From: Enterobacteriaceae bacterium UBA7338
GTDB taxonomy: Bacteria > Pseudomonadota > Gammaproteobacteria > Enterobacterales > Enterobacteriaceae
DNA length: 64,000 nt
Direction of reading: 5' to 3'
Assembly (NCBI GenBank): GCA_002480085.1
Contig: DKPJ01000012.1
Location: 251,707-315,706, forward strand
The notes beneath the pieces are model-generated. The model saw only the letters and a program-made list of their open reading frames with translations. It had not been told where the DNA came from and made no database searches. Positions 1 through 11,500 of this stretch are shown here, in pieces. The position numbers were made by a program, and so were the translations under genes. The stretch's first letter is position 1; every line of letters starts with the position of its first letter.

Positions 1-624
1 GGTTCCCATCAGCACGGCGATAGCGATGCTGACCACCGTCAGCAGGATCAGCATCAGGCGGTTAGTGTTGAAGTCGCTGTCAACCCGGTTACCTGCCTCG
101 CGCATCCGCGCATCCTGAATCGCGATTAGCTCCATAACCTTCTGCGTATAGGCGTTCTGGATGGGGACGGTGGTGTTCATCATCTCCTGAACCGCCGCTT
201 CCCGGTTGCCGACTTTCACCGCCTCTAGAATACGGAAACGAGAGTCGAGGTACTGCTGGCGTACCCCACGCAGCTCGGTGAGGATCTTCTGTGCCTGCGG
301 CTCGTCGAGCTGTTTCGTCAGCGTGTCCAGCAGCACCGTGATTTCGCCGCTGATGGCGGTCAGTTGCTGCTGCATACTCTCACTCCACTTCCCTTCGCTA
401 TCCAACAGCATCAGCTGCTGGGTGCTGACGAAGGTCTGAAATCTTTCTATAAGGTGGTTGGCTTTTACCGTGGTGGGATAATCACTGTTCACAATAGTCT
501 GCATGCCATTATTTGCGCGACTCAGGCTAAATAGTGAAAGGCAGGAACTTGCTACCATTAAGAGAATAAAGAACCCGAATGCCAGAAATAACTTTGTGCC
601 GATCTTTACGTCATGTAAGAACAT
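1..624 (-). CDS. Methyl-accepting chemotaxis protein, N-terminal part (cut by window edge)
   Basis: The reading frame starts at ATG 624 and stays open for 208 codons to the window edge, so the cytoplasmic signalling half lies outside. The visible part has the layout of a transmembrane chemoreceptor: a short N-terminal tail (MFLHDVKIGTK), a first membrane segment at about residues 11-33, a four-helix-bundle periplasmic sensor domain, and the start of a second membrane segment at about 190-208 (LMLILLTVVSIAIAVLMGT). A GGAG Shine-Dalgarno sequence lies just upstream of the ATG, and a sigma-28 promoter lies 40 bp further up, as expected for a flagellar-regulon receptor. The ligand cannot be told from this fragment. 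It is downstream of aer on the same strand, but aer ends in its own terminator, so this is a separate unit. E. coli K-12 has no MCP here as far as I recall. Confidence 0.9.
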   Translation of the reverse strand, partial: MFLHDVKIGTKLFLAFGFFILLMVASSCLSLFSLSRANNGMQTIVNSDYPTTVKANHLIERFQTFVSTQQLMLLDSEGKWSESMQQQLTAISGEITVLLDTLTKQLDEPQAQKILTELRGVRQQYLDSRFRILEAVKVGNREAAVQEMMNTTVPIQNAYTQKVMELIAIQDARMREAGNRVDSDFNTNRLMLILLTVVSIAIAVLMGT

Positions 625-663
625 ATATACTCCATCAAGGTGATTATCTCTATGACGATCACG

Positions 664-690
664 TTATCGGTAACGGCGCCGCTAACTTTA
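664..690 (-). promoter_or_regulatory. Sigma-28 (FliA) promoter of the MCP gene
   Basis: On the minus strand TAAAGTTA (690-683), an 11-bp spacer and ACCGATAA (671-664) match the FliA consensus TAAAGTTT-N11-GCCGATAA in 14 of 16 positions with exact spacing. It lies 40 bp upstream of the ATG at 624. Confidence 0.82.
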
Positions 691-823
691 TGACTTTGAT
701 CGTTTTTACATTGGATAATTCCGATGATGGATAGGCACAGGCTATTAATTGAAGATCATCGATCGTTATATGACCGTAAGTAGCACGATTTAACAAATAG
801 ATTAAAAATTAATTACACCATCG

Positions 824-860
824 CAAAAAAAGCCGCCTGATTGATAACAACCAGGCGGCT
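824..860 (-). terminator. Rho-independent terminator of aer
   Basis: A perfect 9-bp stem (AGCCGCCTG / CAGGCGGCT, 831-839 and 852-860) is followed on the minus strand by a run of seven T (complement of 824-830). It lies 19 bp after the aer stop codon and separates aer from the downstream MCP gene. Confidence 0.88.
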
Positions 861-878
861 TAAAATAAAAGCAGCTCA

Positions 879-2399
879 TTAATGCAGAACGGTAACCGCA
901 TCTTCCAGACGGTTAGCGCGATGCTTAACCATCGCAGAGATTTGCGCGCTCTCCTCTACCAGCTCGGCATTTTTTTGCGTGATGCCGTCCAGCTCGGCCA
1001 CCGCCCGGGTTAGCTCCGACAGCCCGGTGGCCTGCTCAGAGGTAGAGTGGCTGATCTGGGCAATCAGACGCGTGACGTTTTTTACCTGCTCCACGATATC
1101 GTCCATGGTACGCCCGGCGGCGTGAACCTGATCTGCCCCGGACTGCACCTTGCTGGCGCTGGCATCAATCAGCTTGCGGATATCATTCGCCGCGTTAGCG
1201 CTGCGGTTTGCCAGGTGACGAACCTCCCCGGCCACCACGGCAAAGCCTTTGCCCTGCTCCCCGGCGCGAGCCGCTTCAACCGCCGCGTTAAGCGCCAGGA
1301 TATTGGTCTGGAAAGCGATATCGTTGATAAGCGAGGTGATCGAGCCGATACGCTGCGTGCTGTCGGCAATGTCATCCATGGTTTTCACCACCGTCTGCAT
1401 CGCCTCCCCGCCTTCGCTCGCGGCGGTGCTGGCCTCCATCGATAGCTTATCGACTTCAGCAGCGGTTTCGGAGTTGCTCTGTACCGAGGCCGCCATCTGG
1501 TTCATGGTTGCCACGGTCTGCTGGACGTTGGTGACCGTCTGACGGGTGCGGTCGTTGAGATCTTCATTACCCTGTGCCAGGCGATCGCTGCCGTTACGCA
1601 CGCTGGCTACCTGGCTGGAAATATCATTAATTAACCAGCGGCACATCAGGCCCAGCTGGCCAACCGCGCGCAGGGTGAGTCCCAGCTCGTCGCTGCGGTT
1701 CAGGTGAGCGACGCTGTTTCGCTCGCCGGTGGCGACCTTCAGCGCCTGACGCGCCACGTTCTCTACCGGGCGGACGATCTGCTGCTCAAATAGCCATGTG
1801 CCGAGCAGCACCACTACCGCGCTGGCCGCCAGCGCGCTCCATCCGGCATGGCTTAGGGCGAGCGAGGCCGCCAGCAGCGCAAACAGCACCGCCATCACGC
1901 CGCGCACCCGCCAGCGCAGCGGCATGGCTGGCAGTTTGCCGAGCCAGCCTTTACGCACCATCAGACCTTTATGGATGCGCTTGTTGCTGCGCCCTTCATT
2001 CAGCGCCTTGTAGAGCGGCTCAACCGCGGCGATCTCTTCCGGCGTCGCCCGGTTACGGATCGACATGTAGCCCGTTGTTTGACCGTTACGCACCACCGGC
2101 ACCGCGTTAGCCCGCACCCAGTAGTGATCGCCATTTTTACGGCGGTTTTTCACGATGCCGCTCCACGGCTCCCCCTGCTGGAGCGTGTACCACATATCGG
2201 CAAAGGCCGCTTTCGGCATGTCCGGATGGCGTACCAGGTTGTGCGGCTGACCCAGCAGCTCGTTGAGCGTATAGCCGCTCACCTGAACAAAGGTGTCGTT
2301 AGCGTGGGTCAGGTAGCTTTGCAGATCGGTGGTGGACATCAGGGTGGTGTCATCGTCCAGCGGGTACTCGTTCTGGGTGACATAGCGTTGAGAGGACAT
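879..2399 (-). CDS. aer: Aerotaxis receptor Aer
   Basis: Energy-taxis receptor that senses redox state through FAD bound to an N-terminal PAS domain and signals through CheW/CheA at the inner membrane. In order: PAS domain about residues 20-119 (ending near [13 protein letters not shown]), a single hydrophobic anchor at about 167-205, a HAMP-like linker, and the conserved MCP hairpin ([20 protein letters not shown]). There is no periplasmic domain and no C-terminal NWETF pentapeptide, both typical of Aer. An in-frame ATG exists at 2408, but AAGGA touches it directly. The same AAGGA sits 9 nt before ATG 2399, which gives 506 residues, the length of E. coli Aer. A sigma-28 promoter lies upstream and patA is divergent. 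Confidence 0.96.
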   Translation of the reverse strand: MSSQRYVTQNEYPLDDDTTLMSTTDLQSYLTHANDTFVQVSGYTLNELLGQPHNLVRHPDMPKAAFADMWYTLQQGEPWSGIVKNRRKNGDHYWVRANAVPVVRNGQTTGYMSIRNRATPEEIAAVEPLYKALNEGRSNKRIHKGLMVRKGWLGKLPAMPLRWRVRGVMAVLFALLAASLALSHAGWSALAASAVVVLLGTWLFEQQIVRPVENVARQALKVATGERNSVAHLNRSDELGLTLRAVGQLGLMCRWLINDISSQVASVRNGSDRLAQGNEDLNDRTRQTVTNVQQTVATMNQMAASVQSNSETAAEVDKLSMEASTAASEGGEAMQTVVKTMDDIADSTQRIGSITSLINDIAFQTNILALNAAVEAARAGEQGKGFAVVAGEVRHLANRSANAANDIRKLIDASASKVQSGADQVHAAGRTMDDIVEQVKNVTRLIAQISHSTSEQATGLSELTRAVAELDGITQKNAELVEESAQISAMVKHRANRLEDAVTVLH

Positions 2400-2448
2400 G
2401 GCGGGCATTCCTTGCAGGTGTTATATGTTAATTTTTTAGACTAATCTT

Positions 2449-2475
2449 TTTTCGGCGGTAAAAAATTTATCTTTA
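2449..2475 (-). promoter_or_regulatory. Sigma-28 (FliA) promoter of aer
   Basis: Minus-strand TAAAGATA (2475-2468), an 11-bp spacer and GCCGAAAA (2456-2449) match TAAAGTTT-N11-GCCGATAA with correct spacing. It lies about 50 bp upstream of the aer start at 2399. E. coli aer is a known FliA-dependent gene. Confidence 0.85.
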
Positions 2476-2549
2476 GTTGTTAAAACCGATCGCGATCGCA
2501 AAATACCGCTAAACCGCACGTTTTATACGCCCTTCTGCGCAGCATATTC

Positions 2550-2566
2550 TGCACTCATCTGGTGCA
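2550..2566. promoter_or_regulatory. NtrC-binding site upstream of patA
   Basis: TGCACTCATCTGGTGCA has the two half-sites TGCAC and GTGCA separated by 7 bp, which is the NtrC consensus layout. It is centred about 170 bp upstream of the transcription start predicted from the sigma-54 element at 2705-2720, a normal distance for an NtrC enhancer. The aer-patA gap (2400-2766) also holds the aer promoter; I see nothing else clear in it. Confidence 0.72.
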
Positions 2567-2704
2567 GCACATCGCGCTAGCCTGCAAAATCCCTCTTAAA
2601 ATGCCCCCTGGTTCGGTACGTTTGACATAATTTGGCATGATTAAATTTTGTGCAGCGCTGTTTTAGCCTGGCGTTTATCCCGATTTTTGCTACCTATGCC
2701 GAAG

Positions 2705-2720
2705 TGGCGTAATCCCTGCA
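2705..2720 (+). promoter_or_regulatory. Sigma-54 promoter of patA
   Basis: TGGCGTAATCCCTGCA has GG at 2706-2707 and GC at 2718-2719. The 10-bp gap between them is the invariant -24/-12 spacing of RpoN promoters. Transcription would start near 2731, leaving a leader of about 36 nt before the TTG start of patA. With the NtrC site upstream this agrees with the reported nitrogen/sigma-54 control of E. coli patA (ygjG). Confidence 0.7.
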
Positions 2721-2724
2721 ATAA

Positions 2725-4146
<1,422 letters not shown>

Positions 4147-4150
4147 CTAC

Positions 4151-4180
4151 GTTGGCCCCTCTCTGCGGATGGGGGCCAAC
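4151..4180. terminator. Hairpin between convergent patA and the Tlde1-immunity-like gene
   Basis: GTTGGCCCC (4151-4159) pairs perfectly with GGGGCCAAC (4172-4180) and lies 4 bp after the patA stop and 4 bp before the stop of the opposite gene. There is no U-tract on either side, so it could be a weak or shared terminator or a 3'-end stabiliser. Confidence 0.5.
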
Positions 4181-4184
4181 GCCA

Positions 4185-4439
4185 CTATTTAGTGAAAAAA
4201 TGTAGGCTCTGAATAATGATGTTATAGAGCACTATCGCGACCAGCAGTGAACCACCGAGGTTCACGTAAAACCAGAGATCGTCAAAATTGTCCTGGCTTG
4301 CATAGCCGTACAGCCACTGTGAAAAATTTGATGTTGTCTCTTCGCTGATAAATGCCGACGCATCAATTACTTTTGCACACAGGCAAAACAGAAGGATAAA
4401 GAGCGCAGTTTTCGCTACCTTACGGGCAAGTGTTGCCAT
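4185..4439 (-). CDS. Small two-segment membrane protein, likely immunity partner of the Tlde1-like protein
   Basis: 84 residues with a hydrophobic N-terminal segment (about 10-29, signal anchor or signal peptide), a polar stretch of about 30 residues and a C-terminal hydrophobic segment (about 60-80, LGGSLLVAIVLYNIII). This would place the middle in the periplasm. The ATG at 4439 is preceded by GAGG 9 nt upstream. The gene overlaps the 3' end of the upstream Tlde1-like gene by 20 nt, so the two are translationally linked. Immunity proteins of L,D-transpeptidase-fold T6SS effectors act in the periplasm and are usually encoded directly next to the effector. The immunity role is inferred from position and topology. 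I do not recognise the family. Confidence 0.6.
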   Translation of the reverse strand: MATLARKVAKTALFILLFCLCAKVIDASAFISEETTSNFSQWLYGYASQDNFDDLWFYVNLGGSLLVAIVLYNIIIQSLHFFTK

Positions 4440-4935
4440 TACTGATTACCTCAATAGAGCCAAACGTCATCAGGTTTTTCATACATGGAACGGGTATTAG
4501 GGGTGTCCTTAAAAGAACATTCCGAATAAGCGCAAAATCTGAATTATGCTTGAGTGTTATACACCCTTTTAAGGTGACACCAGGATGCAAGCGAAAGTGA
4601 CCCCGCCAAACAGCATTTATCCAGGTTCCATCATCAATGCTCCTGTCATCTCGATACAGCGCGAACCATTCGTTATGTCTGAACTGAGCATGGTGAAACA
4701 CCCTGTTAAAGTCATCCTTCGCGCCTGCCTGCAACCTTGACCATATACCGCCCTGGCCCCGTTGCACTATCCAGTATTTTCCCGCAGGAATAGGTCCACT
4801 GTCAGGAATCGCCTGGCATCCCCCTCGATTACGGTAATTACCATTCCCTGAGAACGCCATAAAAGTACCGACGCCATAGAACGTTAGCGGTGAAAAATCC
4901 GCGCCGTTAATAACAAACTTTCCTTGTAACGCCAT
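4420..4935 (-). CDS. Tlde1-like (DUF2778) L,D-transpeptidase-fold protein, probable antibacterial effector
   Basis: 171 residues starting MALQGKFVING. It has the DUF2778/Tlde1 hallmarks: an N-terminal LTFYGVGTFMAFSGNG stretch, AIPDSGPIPAGKYW, ALYRDD, and a catalytic-type HPGVTLKGC motif with His117 and Cys125. Family knowledge: Salmonella Tlde1 is a T6SS effector that cuts and exchanges peptidoglycan stem peptides in the target periplasm. The start chosen is ATG 4935, with GAGGG 7 nt upstream; an in-frame TTG at 4953 has no good ribosome binding site. No T6SS structural gene (vgrG, hcp, tss) is nearby, so this is an orphan cargo locus. The immunity-like gene follows with a 20-nt overlap. In E. 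coli K-12 the ebg/ygjIJK genes lie between patA and fadH. Confidence 0.8.
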   Translation of the reverse strand: MALQGKFVINGADFSPLTFYGVGTFMAFSGNGNYRNRGGCQAIPDSGPIPAGKYWIVQRGQGGIWSRLQAGAKDDFNRVFHHAQFRHNEWFALYRDDRSIDDGTWINAVWRGHFRLHPGVTLKGCITLKHNSDFALIRNVLLRTPLIPVPCMKNLMTFGSIEVISNGNTCP

Positions 4936-5056
4936 GTATATACCCTCAACCAATCAAATTAACCACTTATACTGTATGGTTTTATCGATTGCATTTAATA
5001 CATTTCGTGCGCATCGTTAAGATAGCCTTATGAGTGTCCTTCACGCCATTCTTTGA

Positions 5057-7177
<2,121 letters not shown>

Positions 7178-7181
7178 CATA

Positions 7182-7214
7182 TGCCCGGTGGCGCTGCGCT
7201 TACCGGGCCTACAA
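7182..7214. repeat. REP element
   Basis: A single palindromic unit of the type GCCCGGTGGCGCTGCGCTTA / CCGGGCCTAC lies between convergent fadH and rlmG. It forms an imperfect hairpin in either transcript. Confidence 0.85.
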
Positions 7215-7231
7215 AACCTACTATCCAAAAA

Positions 7232-8368
7232 TTAACGCCTGCGTGCCAGCTTCACCGCCTTCAGCACCACGAACTTGTTGTTGGTGGCGATGGTGGCGCA
7301 GTTGCCAAAGATCTTCTTCAGCTTGTGGAAGTAGTCGAGGTGACGGTTGGCAACAATATACAGCTCGCCGTTGGTTTTCAGGCAGCGGCGGGCGTGATGG
7401 AACATCTCCCAGGCGATATTGTCCGTCAGGGCATGCTTCTGGTGGAACGGCGGGTTGCAGAACACCGCGTTGAAGCGGTACGGCTCCACGCCGGAGAGCG
7501 CGTTGTTGATCATAAACTCACAGCGATCCTGCGCGTCGGGCATGTTGGTCTCGACGTTTAGGCGGCTGGAGGCCACCGCCATCGGGGATTCATCCACAAA
7601 CACCACCTGCGCCTCGGGGTTCTTCTCCAGCAGGGTCAGGCCAATCACGCCGTTACCGCAGCCGAGATCGACAATCTCCCCCTCCAGGTTTTCCGGCAGG
7701 TGCTGGAGGAAGAAGCGTGCGCCAATATCCAGCCCGGTACGGGAGAAGACGTTGGCGTGGTTATGGATAGTCCACGGCGTACCGTCCAGCGTCCAGCTCA
7801 GGGTCTCCGGCACATCGTTTAACGCAGGCGCACTGAAGGTACAGTTCACCAGCCGCGCCTTTTTCCACGCCAGCGTGGTGGTGGTCGGGCCGAGGACCTT
7901 CTCAAACAGCTCCAGCGTAGAGGTGTGAATATCGCGGGCCTTGGTTCCGGCGATAATCCGCGTCTCTGGCGTCACGACCTGGCGCAGAGCGCGCAGCTGC
8001 TGCTCCAGCAGCGCGAGGGTTTTCGGGATCTTGATCAGCACCACGCCCGGTGCGGCCGGATACGCGGCCGTGCTGTCGAGAAAGGTGACGCTGCCCTCAT
8101 CCAGCTCGTTGTGGCGCAGGTTCTCCCGGGTCGCCAGCTCGCTCAGGTAGGAGTCGCCAATGCTGAAAGGCTTATGTTCCACCAGCGCGCAGGCCAGCGC
8201 GCCAAAGTGATCGTTAAAAATCAGGACCGGGCCGCTGATTTCGGTTTCGTCCAGCTGCTGCAGCAGATACTCATCGGCTGCTTCCCACGCCTGCAGCGGG
8301 TTGACGTCGTCCGTTTCCGGAAAACGCTTTAAGTTTAGTGAACGGAAACCGTTGTCTGAATGGCTCAT
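7232..8368 (-). CDS. rlmG: 23S rRNA m2G1835 methyltransferase RlmG
   Basis: SAM-dependent methyltransferase that modifies G1835 of 23S rRNA. 378 residues, the E. coli length. It has the RsmC/RlmG two-domain layout: a degenerate N-terminal methyltransferase-like half and a catalytic C-terminal half with the SAM motif [13 protein letters not shown] (about 230-242) and the target-amine motif NPPFH. The ATG at 8368 gives [11 protein letters not shown], matching the E. coli start, with a GGAGG-type site upstream. It is divergent from ygjP, with 86 bp between the starts. Confidence 0.97.
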   Translation of the reverse strand: MSHSDNGFRSLNLKRFPETDDVNPLQAWEAADEYLLQQLDETEISGPVLIFNDHFGALACALVEHKPFSIGDSYLSELATRENLRHNELDEGSVTFLDSTAAYPAAPGVVLIKIPKTLALLEQQLRALRQVVTPETRIIAGTKARDIHTSTLELFEKVLGPTTTTLAWKKARLVNCTFSAPALNDVPETLSWTLDGTPWTIHNHANVFSRTGLDIGARFFLQHLPENLEGEIVDLGCGNGVIGLTLLEKNPEAQVVFVDESPMAVASSRLNVETNMPDAQDRCEFMINNALSGVEPYRFNAVFCNPPFHQKHALTDNIAWEMFHHARRCLKTNGELYIVANRHLDYFHKLKKIFGNCATIATNNKFVVLKAVKLARRR

Positions 8369-8454
8369 CGGCCCTCCTGGATGGTAAAATTCGGTGTTGT
8401 CCCCTGAGCGGGGGCGTGAGTATACCCTTTTTTAACTGTTATCGCGGGGCAATA

Positions 8455-8958
8455 TTGAGCAATCTCCTCTATCTCCAGGGCTATCCGGAAAATCTGCTAA
8501 CCCAGGTGCAGTCGCTCATTGCGCAAAACCGCCTCGGCGAGGTGCTGGAGAAGCGCTATCCGGGCCAGCACAGCGTGACCACCGATAAGGCGCTCTATAG
8601 CTATATTCAGGATCTCAAAAGCGAGTTCCTGCGCAATGCGCCGCCGATCAACAAGGTGGCCTACGACAACAAGATCCACGTTCTGAAGAACGCCCTCGGC
8701 CTGCATACCGCCGTCTCCCGGGTACAGGGCGGCAAGCTGAAGGCCAAGGCGGAGATCCGCATCGCCACCGTGTTTCGCAGCGCGCCGGAGCCGTTCCTGC
8801 GCATGATCGCCGTCCACGAGCTGGCGCACCTGAAGGAGAAGGAGCATGACAAAGCCTTCTATCAGCTCTGCTGCTATATGGAGCCGCAGTACCACCAGCT
8901 GGAGTTCGACACCCGGCTGTGGCTGACCCACCGCTCGCTTAGCGATTTTGCGCAATAG
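8455..8958 (+). CDS. ygjP: YgjP, M48/SprT-like zinc metallopeptidase-family protein
   Basis: 167 residues of the YgjP (DUF45) family. The zinc-binding motif HELAH lies in VHELAHLKEKEHDKAF, with a third ligand expected in the downstream histidine region. The family is often called UTP pyrophosphatase or metal-dependent hydrolase; the physiological substrate is not settled. The start is TTG 8455 (reads SNLLYLQGYPENLL), with GGGG about 6 nt upstream. This gives exactly the E. coli length and sequence start. The frame remains open further upstream, but that part overlaps the rlmG start region and is not conserved. Confidence 0.92.
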   Translation: MSNLLYLQGYPENLLTQVQSLIAQNRLGEVLEKRYPGQHSVTTDKALYSYIQDLKSEFLRNAPPINKVAYDNKIHVLKNALGLHTAVSRVQGGKLKAKAEIRIATVFRSAPEPFLRMIAVHELAHLKEKEHDKAFYQLCCYMEPQYHQLEFDTRLWLTHRSLSDFAQ

Positions 8959-9025
8959 CGCACTCGTTTTGTCATCGTGACATGCTACATTGGGCAGACT
9001 GTCCCCGATGGAGCATAAAGGATTT

Positions 9026-10027
9026 ATGATACGTTTCGCAGTCGTTGGCACCAACTGGATCACCCGCCAGTTCGTTGATGCCGCCCATGAAACCGGCAAG
9101 CTGAAGCTGACCGGCGTCTACTCCCGCAGCCTTGAGCAGGCCGAGCACTTTGCCAGCGATTATCCCGTCGAGCACCTCTTTACCTCCCTCGACGCCCTGG
9201 CCCAGAGTGACGCTATCGATGCGGTCTATGTCGCCAGCCCGAACTCCCTGCACTTCCCGCAGACCGAACTCTTTTTGCGCCATAAAAAGCATGTGATCTG
9301 CGAGAAACCGCTGGCCTCGAACCTGCAGGAGGTCGAGGCGGCCATCGCGGTCGCACGGGAGAACGGCGTAGTGCTGTTTGAAGCCTTTAAGACCGGCGCG
9401 CTGCCCAACTTCCAACTGTTGCAGCAGTCGCTGCCGAAGGTAGGCACGCTGCGGAAGGTGTTCTTTAACTACTGCCAGTACTCCTCGCGCTATCCGCGCT
9501 ACCTCAACGGCGAGAATCCCAATACCTTTAATCCAGCCTTCTCTAACGGCTCGATCATGGATATCGGCTTTTACTGCCTGGCCTCAGCGGTCGCGCTGTG
9601 GGGCGAGCCGCAGAGCGTGCAGGCTACCGCCAGCCTGCTGCCGAGCGGCGTTGACGGTCACGGCGTGGCGGTGCTCAACTACGGCGGCTTCAGCGTTACT
9701 CTCCAGCACTCGAAGGTCAGCGACTCCTCGCTGGCGAGCGAGATTCAGGGGGAGGATGGCGCGCTGGTAATCGAGCAGCTATCCGAGTGCCAGCGGGTAT
9801 CGTTTGTGCCCCGCGGCGGTAAACCGCAGGAGATCACCCAGCCGCAGCATATCAACACCATGCTCTATGAAGCGGAGCTGTTTGCCCAGCTGGTGGATGA
9901 GAACGCGGTTAACCACGCTGGCCTTGAGGTGAGCCGCATTACGGCGAAGCTGCTCACCGAGATCCGTCGCCAGACGGGTGTGGTTTTCCCGGCGGACGCC
10001 GCCGCTCAGCTTGATCTACCGGCGTAA
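9026..10027 (+). CDS. ygjR: YgjR, Gfo/Idh/MocA-family NAD(P)-dependent oxidoreductase
   Basis: 333 residues. An N-terminal Rossmann domain (FAVVGTNWITRQFVDAA) is followed by the family motif CEKPLASN (EKP motif, substrate-side lysine) and the C-terminal beta-sheet dimer domain. The Rossmann glycine motif is unusual, reading VVGTNWITR rather than GxGxxG, as in the E. coli protein. The start ATG 9026 has AAGGA 4-8 nt upstream. The substrate is unknown. K-12 ygjQ, which I recall between ygjP and ygjR, is absent: only 67 bp separate the two genes here. A GC-rich 8-bp stem just downstream (10044-10066) may end its transcript. Confidence 0.93.
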   Translation: MIRFAVVGTNWITRQFVDAAHETGKLKLTGVYSRSLEQAEHFASDYPVEHLFTSLDALAQSDAIDAVYVASPNSLHFPQTELFLRHKKHVICEKPLASNLQEVEAAIAVARENGVVLFEAFKTGALPNFQLLQQSLPKVGTLRKVFFNYCQYSSRYPRYLNGENPNTFNPAFSNGSIMDIGFYCLASAVALWGEPQSVQATASLLPSGVDGHGVAVLNYGGFSVTLQHSKVSDSSLASEIQGEDGALVIEQLSECQRVSFVPRGGKPQEITQPQHINTMLYEAELFAQLVDENAVNHAGLEVSRITAKLLTEIRRQTGVVFPADAAAQLDLPA

Positions 10028-10091
10028 AGGTATGTAAAACCAGAGGGGGCTGACGTTGACGCCCTCTCAGCTCTGACATATTTTGTTACTA

Positions 10092-10213
10092 GCAAAGGGG
10101 AGTAACTTCTTCGCCGGCAGGTCGTCATTACGATGCGTTTACGTATCCGGTCGCCGGGCATCCTGAGAAGGGTGTAAGTGAGACCTTGCCGAAAGGCGAG
10201 GCCCTGTGCATCT
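10092..10213 (+). ncRNA. yybP-ykoY Mn2+ riboswitch / pH-responsive element in the alx leader
   Basis: The leader contains the yybP-ykoY core features: AAAGGGGAGTAAC at the 5' side, the GGTCGTCATTACGATGCG helix region, GCCGGGCATCCTGAG, and the closing GTGTAAGTGAGACCTTGCCG arm. It is followed by a terminator and then alx. In E. coli this leader senses Mn2+ and alkaline pH by changing co-transcriptional folding, and the terminated transcript is the small RNA SraF. The limits given are approximate. Confidence 0.88.
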
Positions 10214-10221
10214 AAAACAAG

Positions 10222-10258
10222 CGGCTGCCGTCTTTCGACGTTGGCCGTTTTTGTTTTT
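10222..10258 (+). terminator. Regulated terminator of the alx leader (3' end of SraF-like RNA)
   Basis: CGGC..CGTC pairs with GACG..GCCG (10222-10247) around a short TTTC loop, followed by TTTTTGTTTTT (10248-10258). It lies between the riboswitch and the alx ribosome binding site, so read-through decides alx expression. Confidence 0.78.
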
Positions 10259-10275
10259 ACTGCAAGGAACTCTCT

Positions 10276-11241
10276 ATGAATAGTGTCGGCACACCGCTCC
10301 TGTGGGGCGGATTCGCTGTAGTCGTTGTGATCATGCTGGCTATCGACCTTCTGCTTCATGGCCGTCGTGGCACACATACCATGACCATGAAACAGGCGGC
10401 CGGCTGGTCGATCCTGTGGGTCACCCTCTCGCTGCTGTTTAACGCTGCTTTCTGGTGGTATCTCGCCTCTACTGAAGGTCGGGCGGTGGCCGATCCGCAG
10501 GCGCTCGCTTTCCTCACCGGCTACCTGATTGAAAAGGCGCTGGCGGTGGATAACGTCTTTGTCTGGCTGATGCTGTTCAGCTACTTCTCCATCCCGCCTG
10601 CTCTGCAACGTCGGGTGCTGATCTATGGCGTACTGGGCGCGATTGTGCTGCGTACCATCATGATCTTCGCCGGTAGCTGGCTGATCTCCCAGTTCGAGTG
10701 GCTGCTCTACGTCTTCGGTGCCTTCCTGCTCTTTACCGGGGTCAAAATGGCGCTGGCGAAAGAGGACGAGGCCGGAATCGGTGATAAACCAGTGGTGCGC
10801 TGGCTGCGCGGTCATCTGCGCATGACCGATACCATTGAGAACGAGCACTTCTTTGTGCGGCACAACGGCCTGCTGTATGCCACGCCGCTGCTGCTGGTGC
10901 TGATCCTCGTGGAGCTGAGCGACGTGATCTTCGCTGTCGATAGCATCCCGGCGATCTTTGCCGTCACCACCGACCCGTTTATTGTGCTGACCTCGAACCT
11001 GTTCGCCATCCTCGGCCTGCGTGCGATGTACTTCCTGCTGGCAGGCGTGGCGGAGCGTTTTGCGATGCTGAAGTATGGCCTGTCGGTGATCCTGGTGTTT
11101 ATCGGTATCAAAATGCTGATCGTCGATTTCTACCACATCCCAATCGCCATCTCGCTGGGCGTAGTGGGTGGGATCCTGGCGGTGACCCTGCTGATCAACG
11201 CCTGGGTTAACCATCAGAACGACAAGAAGCAGCAGTTATAG
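10276..11241 (+). CDS. alx: Alx, TerC-family membrane protein (Mn2+ export)
   Basis: 321 residues, the E. coli length, with about nine hydrophobic segments and the TerC signature acidic motifs in membrane helices ([12 protein letters not shown] and [18 protein letters not shown]). E. coli Alx is a manganese exporter, strongly induced by alkaline pH through the leader riboswitch. The ATG at 10276 has AAGGA 7 nt upstream. The asparagine/aspartate pairs typical of the ion path are all present. A pair of REP units follows the gene. Confidence 0.96.
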   Translation: MNSVGTPLLWGGFAVVVVIMLAIDLLLHGRRGTHTMTMKQAAGWSILWVTLSLLFNAAFWWYLASTEGRAVADPQALAFLTGYLIEKALAVDNVFVWLMLFSYFSIPPALQRRVLIYGVLGAIVLRTIMIFAGSWLISQFEWLLYVFGAFLLFTGVKMALAKEDEAGIGDKPVVRWLRGHLRMTDTIENEHFFVRHNGLLYATPLLLVLILVELSDVIFAVDSIPAIFAVTTDPFIVLTSNLFAILGLRAMYFLLAGVAERFAMLKYGLSVILVFIGIKMLIVDFYHIPIAISLGVVGGILAVTLLINAWVNHQNDKKQQL

Positions 11242-11245
11242 TGTT

Positions 11246-11327
11246 AAGCCCGGCGGCGCTTCGCTTGCCGGGCCTACAAGGGCACAATCCGTACCGTAGG
11301 CCGGGTAAGCGCAGCGCCACCCGGCGT
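11246..11327. repeat. BIME: two inverted REP units
   Basis: Two REP units in opposite orientation (about 11246-11278 and 11295-11327) share the GCCGGGC..TAC and GTA..GGCCGGGTAAGCGCAGCGCCACCC cores. They lie between alx and sstT. Confidence 0.85.
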
Positions 11328-11500
11328 TATGTAAGAATTTAGTTAAAAAATATGACGCAACACGTAAAATCCAGCACGTTGCACTTCCCCTCGATAGTTC
11401 TTTCCCTATACTCGACCAGGCAAACATTCAGTTACATCTGGACATAAACGTGACATAGAGCACATTCCGGCTGGAACGCAATTTCACTTAAGGAACTATC

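Noticed and set aside
2633..2653. TGGCAT...TTGTGC as a sigma-54 promoter of patA.
   Set aside because: The GG and GC pairs are 18 bp apart instead of 12. The element at 2705-2720 has exact spacing.
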